Source: Nereocystis luetkeana (taxonomy: Eukaryota > Sar > Phaeophyceae > Laminariales > Laminariaceae). Taken from it: DNA of 64,000 nucleotides. The translations under genes were made by a program, and so were the position numbers. Shown here one piece after another: positions 21,801-35,100 of the stretch (position 1 is its first letter; each line of letters begins with the position of its first letter). Location of the stretch: NCBI GenBank assembly GCA_031213475.1, contig JARUPZ010000013.1, forward strand, positions 3,944,239-4,008,238, read 5' to 3'. Under the pieces are notes generated by a model. That model was not told where the DNA came from and ran no database searches. It worked only from the letters and a program-made list of their open reading frames with translations.

Positions 21801-24800
21801 GACAACCCGACCTATACATAATAGGGAAGGGGGGGGTTGGGTTAGGCGTCGACGGCCCTGATACTCACCTGGTGGGAGTATAATGAGCGAGACAAAAGGC
21901 ACATACATGTAAGTGTGGAAGGCGGGGGAGAGAGGGGGGTGGGGGGCGGGGGCGCGCGCGACAAAGGGTGTGCGAAAGTGTGGGAAGGCGGGAGGGCGGG
22001 GGGGGGGGGCATCGATGGTCCCCGACACTCGCCTGGTGGTGGAGAAACACCATGTCCTGGTTCAGGAATCGGTGACCGAACATGTGATGGACCCAGTCTG
22101 GCAGGTGCTCCGGCTTTAGGCTACAGACGGTAGCGCCAATGACAAAATACGTGGATTCGGTTGGGTGGGGTCATGTTGTATTGAGTTGGGTTGATATATA
22201 TATATTTTTTTCTCATCCCATTCATTATCTTCGCACATCATCTTCTTCCCTCTCCTTTCAACTCGTAACTCAGATCCGGGTCACATAGCAGGCTCTTCTA
22301 CCCCCTTCCCGCTACGGTACGTGCCTTCATTTTTATCGCGAGAATATTTCAGCCTTGGGTTGGGCTGGATTGGGTCGGGTCGGGTTGGAGTGTGGGTTGG
22401 GTTTTGTTGATTTTGGCTTGGTTGGGTTGGGTTGGAGTGTGGGTTGGGTTGGGTTGGGTTGGGTTAGGTTGGGTTGGGTTGGGTTGGGTTTGGTTGGGTT
22501 GGGTTGGGTTGGGCTGGGTTGGGTTTGGTTTGGTTGAGTTGGGTTGGGTCGAGTCGGGTTGAATCGGGTTGGGCTGGACTGGGTTGGGTGGCGGTGTGGG
22601 TTGGGTTGGGTTGGGTTGGGTTGGGTTGGGTTGGGTTGGGTTGGGTTGGGTTGGGTTGGGTTGGGTTGGGTTGGGTTGGGTTGGGTTGGGTTGGGTTGGG
22701 TTGGGTTGGGTTGGGTTGGGTTGGTTGGGTTGGGTTGGGTTGGGTTGGGTTGGGTTGGGTTGGGCTGGGTTGGGTTTGGTTGGATTGGATTGGGTTGGGT
22801 TGGGTTGGGTTGGGCTGGGTTGGGTTTGGTTTAGTTGAGTTGGGTTGGGTCGAGTCGGGTTGAATCGGGTTGGGCTGGACTGGGTTGGGTTGCGGTGTGG
22901 GTTGGGTTGGGTTGGGGTGCGACGTCATGATCGGGTGCGTTCGAAGGTATACTGCCTGCAGCAAACACGGTGGGAAATACACCATATGCGGTTTGTAGTA
23001 TATGTTCCCGCGCGAGAGTCACGACTCTAGTTTTGCACCACGCACATACACAAAATGTGTTACCTTAGCCCCCAACATGCCATGCTTCACTGTTATAATA
23101 CCACTGCACTGTCTTACAATACATGTTTCACCCTCTACCTCCGAGGTCATAAGGTTCGTTAATATACATGCATTGCTTGTCAACCTTGGGGGGCAAGCAA
23201 GATAGAGATCTCCTCCAGTAAGGAACATCCACCTTGAAAAATGGAGCTATCCCTACGTACCGTGGAAATGCTTAGAAACACGGCTGCTGCTACAGAACTC
23301 CTGCGGCATCGTGCGCCTAACCCCGGCTTCCTCACCCGCCAGGGGAATGAGCTTCTTCGTTTGGGTGTCCTTGTCGTTCTCGCAGGAGACGAACATCTGG
23401 AGGTCAAAAGACGTGCGAAGTATACAGTAATTTCATCTGAGGGTTCCAGCGACAGCAGCACTTCCTAGCACCTTCGAACCTTTTTTGTTTTTTGTTTGGA
23501 GAGTCGGAAGGTCAATGCATTTGGCAGGTTTGCGCGTCATGAGAAATGACAAAAAAAAGCTCACGCTTGGACTTTGAAAACACGAAGCATGTTTGATATT
23601 TGGGTAGCAAACGGTGCAAATAGTATAGGCAACCCGAGACATGACTCCGAAGAAGGTTGCCCTCCGCAACCCGATCAACATTTTTAGGAGTGTGTCCTGA
23701 AACAAATGTACTACAGTGCAATAAAGGCATCATAATGACCGGTATACTAAACGTTACTCACTGGACAAGCTCAACCGATCAGACGACACTGCCTCAGAAG
23801 GGAAAAAACGTGCGACGCTTACCACCCCCGTGGTATGAGTCCAAGTGCACTTAAGGAGCCTTAGTCAGTCAGAAACATTTAGACCAATATACGGTATACC
23901 NNNNNNNNNNNNNNNNNNNNNNNNNNNNNNNNNNNNNNNNNNNNNNNNNNNNNNNNNNNNNNNNNNNNNNNNNNNNNNNNNNNNNNNNNNNNNNNNNNNN
24001 TCTACTTGCTCGTTTTCTCCCGTCGAGAAGTGCATTTTTTGTCACAGCGTGTTTCTGTGTCCACGGTTAGGATTTCAGGGGGAGGTGAGCTATAATGTGA
24101 GAACATCATCCATCCTCATATCCATACGACAATCCTTTCCCCCGCCCCCTACTCTTAGCACCAGTCCGTCAGCCCGCGGGCCTGAACAACGACCGACCAA
24201 GTCGCTTTTGCAAGCATATCATATGGGAAGGGAATGCAGACTCTACACAGACAGTAGAAAGAGCATGCAGCAGTTACGCGCAGTATCATACCATCGTATC
24301 GTCACGCGCGCGTGTACCGTGTGTTCTTTTACTGACCCGCTGCGTGTAAGTCGGCATTTTGGTTTTCGATATATATGCGGCTTGAGTTCTATTACGGGGG
24401 ACCATAGTTAACAGGACCTATGGTACACATAAGCACCTATATGTTTAACCATTTTTACTAACAATATTTGGTCCTGTTAACTATGGCCCCCCGTAATAAG
24501 AATAAAACGCAAAGAGCACATCAGAGACGGAGGGGGCGGCAGGGTCAACAAATGGAGTATCGTAGATGAAGTATAGCGGGAAGTAGGCACACGTATAAGG
24601 TGGCTATGTATGTGCCTTGTGCATATGTTTCCCTTTGTTCCCCCGTGGTTTTCTTCCTTCGGGAATGCGTCGGAGTGATGAACGTTGAAGCTCATGCTGC
24701 ACATTCGTCGGCTGGCAAACAAACGTGGAAATATTAAGAAAAATATCGACACACATGTGTAGCGTACTATACGCACGAGCACAGGATAGACCCGCCAAGA

Positions 24801-27800
24801 AAAGTACCAAGAACGCGACCCCCTGAGAAAGCCAGGCTGGGGACACGCATGAAAATAGGAAATTCAGGAGTCGTTACAGGCTAAATAAAAGCTATTACGG
24901 GGGGCCATAGTAAATAGGACCAAATATTGTTAGTAAAAATAGCTAAATATATACCTGGTAGATTTTTGGGTTTATCAGAAGTCCTACCTGGTATTTAATA
25001 TGGCCCCCCGTAATAGTGTCGAATGTGCACCCATTTTTGAAAAAAAAAACAAACTTTTGCGTGGAATGTCCACCCATTATAGGATAAGAAGTCCCTACAA
25101 TAGCGGGGTGTGTGCGCCCGTCCATAATTAAGAAACGCCTTGCGTGGGATGCCCAACCGCAATGCATCCTACGACAGAGGCGCACCTACGTTTGCCTTCT
25201 GAGACGCCTCGTCTGCGGAGCTCGGACTGTACCCCGCCCAAGAAAACGCCTTCCAGGAAAGTGTGCGCTTCTCCCTTCCAGGGCAAACTGCAATTCCGTG
25301 TTGGCGGCAAACCACTCGAATTCGAAGTAGTTTGTCCCCAAGAGGGGACTGCAGTACTAAAAGGCCTCGAAACCCGATGGATAATCCCATGGCCTAGGCC
25401 TCTATCCCAGTGACATTGTGGAATGGGGGATTACTCAGTCCGAAATATTTCGGCCGAAAAGTGCTACACCCCTCGCAGCAGGCGTTCCGTTCTTAAATAA
25501 GGAACTCCATATGATCGGGAGGGAATTTGCATCCATTTCTTACAGAAGAAACCCCTATTACGGGGGACCATAGTTAACAGGACCAAATTTTGTTAGTAAA
25601 AATGGTTAAACATATAGGTTTTTATGTCTACCATAGGTCCTGTTAACTATGGCCCCCCGTAATAGTACGAGGAACCATAGTAAATACGACCTACGGCAGA
25701 CACAAACACCTATATGTTTACCATAATTACGAACAATGTTTGGTCCTATTTACTATGGCCCCCTGTAGCAGTGTGGAATGCGCACCCATCCTGAAGTAAG
25801 AAAACCCTTGCGAGGACAGTTAACGCATTCTATAGTAGCAACTCCCTATATACTGTAGTGCGGAATGTTCGCCCCCCCCCCCCCCCCCACCCCCCTTTTG
25901 AGGTAAAAGAGTACCTCGCATATTGCGTGGACCAGCTCTTCCTGGTGATTACTGTACTTTCAACAGTTCACAGACAAATCGGAAAAATGGGAACGAAACA
26001 AAAAATGAGAACGGACGTTTTTTTTTAGAAAGCAAACCAATTGTGTACAACTCCAAGAATCATTTAGGTTATCTGACACACCACATGGTTCTGGAGATAC
26101 GGCTTGGTTCTCATTTTAGGCTTCGTTCCCATTTTTCCGATTTGTCTGTACTTTCAGTAGTTGGGGGCTTAAAGTGCCGCGCAATACGCGCGGGCCTCCG
26201 CCAGCCCCTCTTCAAAAGCTGCCGTCTCCGTTTGGGGCACAAGCAACGCGGATCTACTGTCTGATGCTCAGATATTTGTCTACGCCCACAACAGTGCATG
26301 CATGCGCAGTATTATCATACCGCACCGTATGTACCGTATGGATATGGTACGGGCCGTCGCACAAGAAGAGGCACGGTGGCCGCTTTCTCGTGCGCTCGAT
26401 CGTTCCCAAAAGGAGCGGGAAGGGATTTGTTTTTCGCCGAATAACTGCACCGAATAACAACAACAACAACAACAACAACCGTGTTTTTCGGAAAGTATCC
26501 ATCCGGTCGAGAGAGCCGAGGGCCCCTCTTTCGAAAAAGGTACAGGGGTTCGACTTCGGCTATTAATAATTACAGGGGGGGGGTATTAAACAAGACCTAC
26601 GGTACACGCAAAAACCTACCAGTATATATATATATATATATATCGCGAATTTTCTACTAATTAATACCATATTTGTGTCCTAATGACTCTACTACGGGGG
26701 GACCATATTAAACAGGACCTACGGTACACACAAAAACCAATATGTTTCGCTATTTTTACCAACAATACTTGGTCCTATTTACTATGGCCCCCCTCCCCGT
26801 TCCCAAGAAGAGAGAAACCCGATCGCACCCCTTCCCTGTGTGGATCAACGCTCTTTGCCGCATATATATACGTGTATTCACTGTACAGTGCAATGCCGAA
26901 AAAGGGGTAAACAAAGTTACACCTCCGGACGGGCGTGCTCTGGGGATCAGCCCGCACGACACAAACAAACGCAGATGGCATGCCTGGACACGACAAGACT
27001 ACTCACGAGGCTGGGGCCGAAGAACTTGAGCGCGCCGCCGCCGACCATCGTTTTCCCTACAAACGGCGAGCTGCAGTGGAACGAGAACCCGGCCTGCAGC
27101 GTGTCGAAGGGGAAGGACGTGCCGTGGGGCGAAGCGTATGCGGTGTCGGAATCGAGGTTGGCGGATTACTTCGTGGGGATATCAGAAACGCCCGAAGGAT
27201 AGCAGAAACAAATAGAGAAAGCGCTCAGAAACACTCTTAATCGGGAATGGAGGGCGACGGCGAACGTCAAGAAATACCCAGTAGTTGTTTGTAACGAAGA
27301 TAAGGTGAACCCGATAAATTTCAGTTGGAAGCGGGGGGAAGATGAAAAAGCGCCGATCGTGGACCAGTATACGTACCTTGGCGTAAAGATCTCAAAAGGC
27401 TGCTCTTAGGATACAACATATAGCAGAAGTAATAGGAAAGGGTAAAACACACATAGGCAAGATGGATGCGATCCTAACAGACTCATACCTTGACTCCAGG
27501 ATTAAGATAATATATATGTGTCCTGGTTAATTAATGTGATAGTACCAAAGCTAGAATTTGCAGGAGAAGTATGCGAGGGGAACGCGAAACTCGTACAACA
27601 GTTGGAAACAGTACAGATGACAGCAGCTAAAACAATCTTAAGATGCTCAAGTACGACTAGTAATACAGTATTAAGAGCAGAACTGGGAATACACCCACTC
27701 AAGACAAATAGATATAGGAGAAAGTTGAAATGGCAATATAAAGTATGGAACATACCAAAAAAGGAGTTGCCAGCCATAGATGATAGAGCTGCGTGGGAGA

Positions 27801-30800
27801 AAGTAACCAAAGGGCGAGCTGGTACAATGTGGAATAGCGTAGTTGAGAAAGTATCGAATAGTATAGGGGGGAAACAAGAAGAGGCGATGTCCGCCGGGAA
27901 GTGTAGGAAGTACATGGCTGAAGTGGAAGAAAGGATAGAAAGAAGGGAAAGGCTAACACTACGAAACAATGTGGAATCCGAAAAACACCTAGAGGTATAC
28001 GGGGGATTGAGGGAAGGAATAGGAATGCAAAATGATCTGCACGGCCCCATGGACTTCTCGAAAACGCTGAAACTGTGCTTTCGTGCAGGTGACCTGGACC
28101 TGCCAGAAAGAAGAAAGAGGTACCAGGTATACCGGTAGGCGGAAGGAGGAGGAAAAAGATGCGCAGATAGATGTGCCCGTGTGGCAAAGCAATAAAGAGT
28201 AAAACTCACATAGTAGGAAAATGTGCAATGTACAAAGAGGAACGGGTTGTGTTAGAAGAGGAGATGAGGGAAATATACTAATGTGATATGGAGGAGTTTG
28301 ACACACTAGATAGCCGCGAGAAAACGATCGCTATCCTAGGAGATAGATAGTGGCCACAGGCGGCCAAACAGGAAGGGGATGAGATCAGAAAAACGTTTCT
28401 ATGTAATATATGGAAACAATGTAATAAGTGCCCCAATTGTTGGAGGTGTATCTATCAGGAGTAGGAACGGTGCTCCGTCTCGAAAGGGGTGCGTGGCCAA
28501 TAATGGTCGAATGACTAAGGCAAGCAACAAATGAGCCCCCCCCCCCCCTCCTCAATGTTGGTTGTCGAAGAAACAGGCTTTTCTTGAGGTTTTCTGCCCA
28601 GACAGTGAAAACACCAACGGCTGCTGGCGTATCATGGTTATCGATGTCTCGTGCTTTCCGTCTGGCGATGAGAGCTATCGTACCAAACGAGTAGTGAAGT
28701 ACGGAATTAAAGCAAAACAAAAAACTTGTTTTTGACCCTTTGAAACAACTCGTAATCGGTCGCGGCTTGTCCCCAAAGCGGGGCAATCAGTTCTGAATAT
28801 ATATGTCAAGTATACTATAAGGAAGGGGGAAAGTTTTCAGTCGGGGAACCCCCGCCAAGAAGGGGTAAAAAAAACAAACTATCTGACTACCGTGAAACGT
28901 GGCTCCATGTAACGGACGAGCGCGCCACCCAAACGTTGTCGGAACACCACGTGCGCGTTTGTGTTTACGGGCCATGGGGTTGTTTATGCACTTGCGCATG
29001 CTTTCCCTGCTAAACCTCGTTGGGACCCCCGGGACACCGCGGGTCTGAACACAATGGTTGGTGATATGTTTGATGTTCTTACGAGCAGCAGGACGAGGGA
29101 GCCCAGCCGATGCTTTCTTTGTTAAACACCATGGTTGGGACCCCGAGACAGGGATCTAAATGCAGTGGTTGGTAAGTCAGGTGTTAATACGAGCAGCGGG
29201 AGGGGAAGATCTCAGCAGTGCGTGTAGGAAGTATCAATCATTTTACGCCCTTGCCGCGCGTGTGACTCCCTTGCATCGACCATTGTGAGGTCGGACACCA
29301 ACCACTGCATCACCCCCCCCCCCCCTATGCATCACGCGGTGGCGGTCGCTGAAACCGTCATTATTTTTCTTTAGACAAGTTCCCCGTCTGAATTCCTGAA
29401 AGGATTTGAATCAAGTCAGTGCTTGGGGGGGGGGGGGGGGGGTTACCCGATAGGAGATAAGTACTCGATTTCATGCATGGCCGTAGGCGTATGATCATAG
29501 ACCCTCGCATCCCTACAATGCCGGGACGGAGCACATCGGGTTTTTACCGACCAAGCAGACATTGCTTGCACCACAGCGCGAAGCGCCGAGAGGTTTCTCG
29601 TGAGTCGGATGAAGAGCGAGCTGCATCCTACTAAGAATCGCATGTGAGGCGAACTCGCATACGGATGACAGCTTCAATGAGTTGGTTTTACTTCCGGTGT
29701 AGGGGGGGGGGGGGGGGGGGGCAGAAGGTACAGCGGGCACCTCTACCACAACATGCGTCACGTGCGCGAGTAGGCGAGCAGAGCTTTCAAAGCGAGCAAC
29801 CACGGTTTAGCTCGGAGTAAGCGACTGCCGATCAGCCTGAAGTGAGAAACTGCCGGTCGGCACGATACAATGTTTCCCTCACACGCGGTACATTTTTGTT
29901 TTATTTAGGCCTGCATACGTACACGCAGTAGCGCACAGAAACGTTCGTCGGCTTCGCGCGAACAGACAATATTTTTGGAAGTTATGTTTCGGGGTCGACA
30001 TACTGCTGGGCTCTCCCCATGTGAGTTATGGGCTCAACAAAACAGAAGGCATCCAAAAAGAAGGTGCCCACCCCGCTCTGCCGTAGCATTAGCCCCTCTA
30101 TGTCCCTTGTAAGCCAACGGCGCATGCTGCAGTAGAGGTGCACCATCTGTGTTTTCCGAGGGTCCTCACTTAAGGAGCTCCACACCTCATCCAAAAAAAC
30201 GTCGTCAACAAAAAATCGGAATGCGTCTCGGCGAAGAATATCCCATGGTCCAAGTATACAAGAGAATAATTTATCGAAACAATACTGACCATTCTGCCGA
30301 TTCTGGGTTATGGAGCCCCCGTCATTCAGCGAAACGTTTAACCCACAATGTGCTACCTCTATCGCGGCACGCGTCCAACAGCATTTGTCACACCTTGCTT
30401 AGATGAGGCGAGTCAAGCTCGATCCTCACTGGAGCCGCCATGTCGCGGGTCCCGATGGTGCCTGCGGCGGCGACGGCGACGGAGAAAATCCCGACAGCAA
30501 CAGGGGACGACGAGAAGGAAGCAGGAGTCGTGAGCCACAGAAGGCCCCGCCTCGGGGAGTGATATCGTTCAGGTCGGCGAAGGTATGAGCTTGACGTCGT
30601 GGATCAAACGCTCGGGTCGGGGCTTCACTATATGGTGGGCCTTCCCTTTCGGGTCGTGCGCGGTCTCGTCGGCGATAGCCCCCCCCCCCCCCCCCCCCCC
30701 GCCTTATATAGGTTGGATTGACGCCGGTTTGCTGCGACACGGTAAAACATGCCGCTCAATACGTGAGCTAGACAACCAGGGTACCAGTGTTGTCGAGTTT

Positions 30801-32106
30801 TTTCTCGGCGGTCGCCTACAGCTGGTTGTCGAGTTAGACCATTTGTGCGAGGTAAATAACTTTTACTCCCCACAAGTGGGAATGATCGTATCACGTAGTG
30901 TTCAAGGTAAGGCACCCAGGAGGCAGTTACATAGTACTCCCATTGCTGTCTCTGGAAATGCCTACACCGGAAATTAAATCAACGCATTGACGCTGACATC
31001 CATATGCAAGTCCGCCTCAAAAGCGGTTCTTAGTAGGATACAGCTCACCCTTCATGCGACTCGCCGGACACCTCACGGCGCTTTCGCGCTTGGTGCAAGC
31101 AATAAATGTCTGCCTGGTCGGTGAAAACCCGACATGCTTCGTCCCGGCATTGTAGGGATGCGAAGGTCTCTGGTCATACGACTACGGCCATGCATGATAC
31201 CGAGTATATCTCTTCTATCGAGTGCACCCCCCAACCCCCCGCCTTCGATAAGTAGATATGATCCCAAAGAGAAGAAATGCGTCGTTTGTACTTCATCTTA
31301 TCCTAAGTAAAACCTTTCGTTAATTGTTTCCAACCGTTTAGATTCTGGCACCCTGCAGTCATGGTCTCTCTGCAGTGCCGGTCGGGTAGCGACTAATTCC
31401 AAGTGTTTCGTCCGCCCCTATTGGAGGGGATTTCCCCCGGCAGGAGTTGGTAGTATGAGTGGTAGGGATTTTCTTACCGTGGTGGGAGACGACCGCGTGC
31501 GCTGGGTCCTGTCGGGCGGCGCAAATGCAGGGCGATCAGACGACGCGATGCGAGGCGATGGGAGGCGATTCGAGGCAAGGCGAGGCGAGGGGATGCGAGG
31601 CGGTGCGATGCGATGCGATGTGATGCGGTTAGAATATATTCACGAGGTGCGGGCGAGGGAGGATGCGATGCAAGGAGACGGCTGTGATTGCTGCCGTTGT
31701 CGCGGCTGTGTTGTTCAAACAACCACCCCAGCGCTACCTCAAAATATCTCGCACCAACGACAAAGAAGGGGCTGGAGCGCGCTTGGGGAGTATGATGCCA
31801 TGCGTGTTTCACAGCCGAGTGACTCGTACCTCACTCAAATCGCACTCACCGAGTCACATTTTGTTGCGGTGCAAAAAGTGAAATCTGCAACCCTGTACGT
31901 ACGTACGGTAGTGCCTTTTTATCGCAAAACTAGAGCCGAGAAAAGCGTTTTCAGCGCTGCACACCCTCGATGGGCTGCTGGTACCCTAGAATACTGTGAA
32001 GACTTGATTTGTAAAGCGATCCTACAGAAAGGGAGTCAACCGCTGATACCAAAGGAGGGGGGGAGGGACGTGGTCACAATCCCCTATATCTGCGTGCGTT
32101 GAAAGG

Positions 32107-32150
<44 letters not shown>

Positions 32151-35100
32151 GCAGCAGCAGCCAGCGTAGAACCGGCAACCCAACGTTTAGCACGTTGTCG
32201 GCGGAACCCAGCCTGCGAATATGAGGTACGTAGTGTTTAAGGAACATATCCAACCGAGGAAAGCATGTTCTGCTGTAGACCGTGGTGATCTACGGCTCCC
32301 ACCCCGCAAAATGACCTAGATGATACCACATATCACACAGATCAAACATATCGTACAGATGATACAGATCATGCAGATCAGACAAATAACACAGACCATA
32401 CACATCACAAAGACCGTACTGTCACACATATCACACAGACCACACAGACCGTACAGATCATACAGATCATACTGATCACACAGAGTAGCAATCGATCATG
32501 TCCCCGAGGTCCGAAACGCTTTGACGGGTAAGCTAGAAGCCCGAAGGTGGAAACCGAGCCAGTGCAGCCTGCCTGCCGCAACAGGAGTGACGCGCTCTTG
32601 GACCTACGCTTGTTTCTGATCGAATATGTCGGGCACTCGTGTTCATTACTACGAGGGAAACGGCCGTGGTCGTGGGTGGTGGTGGTCGGGGTCGGGGTGG
32701 TGGTGGTCGGGGTGTTGGTGTTGGTGTTGGTGGGGGTGGTGGGGGTGGTGGTGGTGGTAGTAGTGTTGGTGGCGGTGGTGGCGGTGGTCGTGTTGATGTC
32801 GGCAATAGTAGGGGGGGGGGTACTCAGTATCATGCAGGCCTTAGTCGTATGACCATAGACCCTCGCATCCCTACAATGCCGGGACAGAGCACATTGGGAT
32901 TTTACCGACCAGGCTGACACTGCTTGCCCCAAGCGCGAAGCGCCGCGAGGCGTTCGACGAGTCGCATGAAGGGTGGGCTGCATCCTACTAAGAAAGAACC
33001 ACTTAAGAGGCAGACTTGCACATGGGTGACAGGTTCAATGAGTAAATCGATTTTCCGGTGCGACCAGTTGTGAGGGTACCACGTAGCAGCCTAGTGGGTG
33101 CCTTACCCTGTATACACTACGCGATGCGACCCTCCTCCTTGTGCGGAGTGAACGATATTCACCCCGCACAGCATTGCTTATCTCGACCGCCAGCTGTGAC
33201 CGACGGCCAAACCGAAACGGCACCCTGGCTGGCTGCTGTACTTCAGATAGTCAGGGGCGGCATGTCATAAAGTGTCGTTTCCCACCGACGCCAACTCAAC
33301 TTGTTTTATATTGCGAAAGGGTGGGGGGCGGGTGGCATTAACAGTGGTGGAGGTAGTGGTGATGGAGCTAGTGGTGATGTTGGTGGTAGTGATGTTGGTG
33401 ATGGTGGTGGTGATGGTGGTGGTGGTGTTGGTGGTGGTGATAGTGGAGTTGGTGTTTTTGTTGTTGGTGGTGATGATGGTATAGTGGTGTTGGTGGTTAC
33501 GATGACGAGGGCAGGCGGTGGTGGTGGTGGTGGTAGTAGTCGTGGTCGTGACTGTGTGGTGGGGTTGGTAGGGTTCAGGGACCCTTGGCCATGGGCTGAC
33601 AGCTGCATCTCGACTAGCGGTGAAGGGCAAGTGGCTACTACGGCCTGGCGAGACCAACGCACCGACGACTCTTGTGGACGGATGTCAGCGAATAACGTTA
33701 GCGAGATATCGGAAGAAAACGTCAATTCCAGGGGGGGAGATCCACGGCACACGCTTCACGGACTCCGTTGGCCTCGTCCTCGTCCGGGATTTTGACCCTT
33801 TTCGCGCCACGGGTGTCAAAGACGCCGACCCCAAGAACGCGTTCAAGCACTAATGCTGCATACATCGGAATGTTGTTCGCTAGTGGAACCACGCAGAACG
33901 AAATATAACCGGGTGGATGTGTCGGGTGCCCTCCTGCTTCTCTCGTCGCCTTTGAATGCACCACCATGTATCGTGCGCGCGCGGGCTACAGCAGAGCACC
34001 ACCAGCAAAAACAACGACAGGACCGGTGTGGAGGCGTGCTGTGGTTGGGGTGCACCGTGCTTTCTGGCCCCGAGGGCAGGTTTGAGTGACGGGACGCATG
34101 CTACGGTAGGTTGGACACCTACTGTAGATGTTTCCCTAAACGTCATTTAGGACTGCAGTCCCGTGTGGGGCACGAACTACTTAAACTTTGAGTGGTTTAC
34201 GCCCAAAACGGCACTGCGGCCCTAAAAGGGCCAGCGTTTTCTTCCGAGTGAGAATATGTAAAGTGCGTTGAGCACCAAGTGTACAGAGATAACATGCGTT
34301 CGTTCATTGTGTTTGTCGGGAAGGACTGCAATGTAATCTTACATCGACCTCTTCCCTCGTTCTCTCTCGAGAAGCCACCGGGGGCCGGGCTTTCGTTCGG
34401 TACGAGAACGAGCGCGCCTGCACCTAGCCTCCACTATATCGTCAAACATCAGGCAGCCCCCCCCAAGCGAGGAGCCTCAGACCGCGTATAGGCGTCACCC
34501 TGCCGTGTGTCATGGGCCTATCGTTTCCAGTGGGAACGAACATCGATCGGCATGTATCACGAACAAATACCTTGACATCACAGGCGTACCTGCCAAACAA
34601 GCCGGCAACAACAACTCTCTCACCATCACGTTCTCCAGGAACGTTTCCCACGCGTACGGCAGTTCTCTCTGGTAGTAAGGGCAGGCGATCACTCTGCCCG
34701 ATTCGAGCGCCTCCGAGTCGCTGAGAGCAGGAATCAATACCGGCGGGGTGAGGGCGCTCTCGAGCCCGGCGTCCGCGCCGTTGTCACCCCACACCCAGAC
34801 AAGGCCTTGCGCGACCTGCAGACGATAGGACACGAGTTAGTCGGGGCGGCGGGAGCAGTTGGTACATGCGGGGAACGAAACTCGCACCAGACATCGCGAT
34901 AGTATGGGAAGGTACAAAACAAAAATGGGCACGAAACGAAGCACCAGGCGTACGTTATGTTTCGGAAAAAAAATCGGCGTGCTTTTGCAAACGTTATCGA
35001 GCTTTGCCGCCGAACGTTTCCGCCGGAAACGGTTGATGTGCAGGTCGGCCAAAGGTTAGGGCATGCGTTCGGGGCTTGATATGGAGGCAATGTCAGGGTT

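Noticed and set aside
22464-22985. Long frames in the GGGTT array (Asn-Pro-Thr-Gln or Gly-Trp-Val repeats)
   Set aside because: Pure by-products of a pentamer repeat.
27502-28209. 235-codon minus-strand open frame
   Set aside because: It lies exactly antisense to the decayed LINE coding region, whose plus-strand peptide matches known LINE features. The minus frame has none.
31455-32102. 215-codon plus-strand frame
   Set aside because: Overlaps the supported minus-strand microexon and a GCGAT repeat. No recognisable domain.
33722-33967. Minus-strand frame VLERVLGVGVFDTRGAK as an oxygenase exon
   Set aside because: The flanking exons (34624 and 31478) join directly in phase and in family order (ENVM|DPAH), leaving no room for it.
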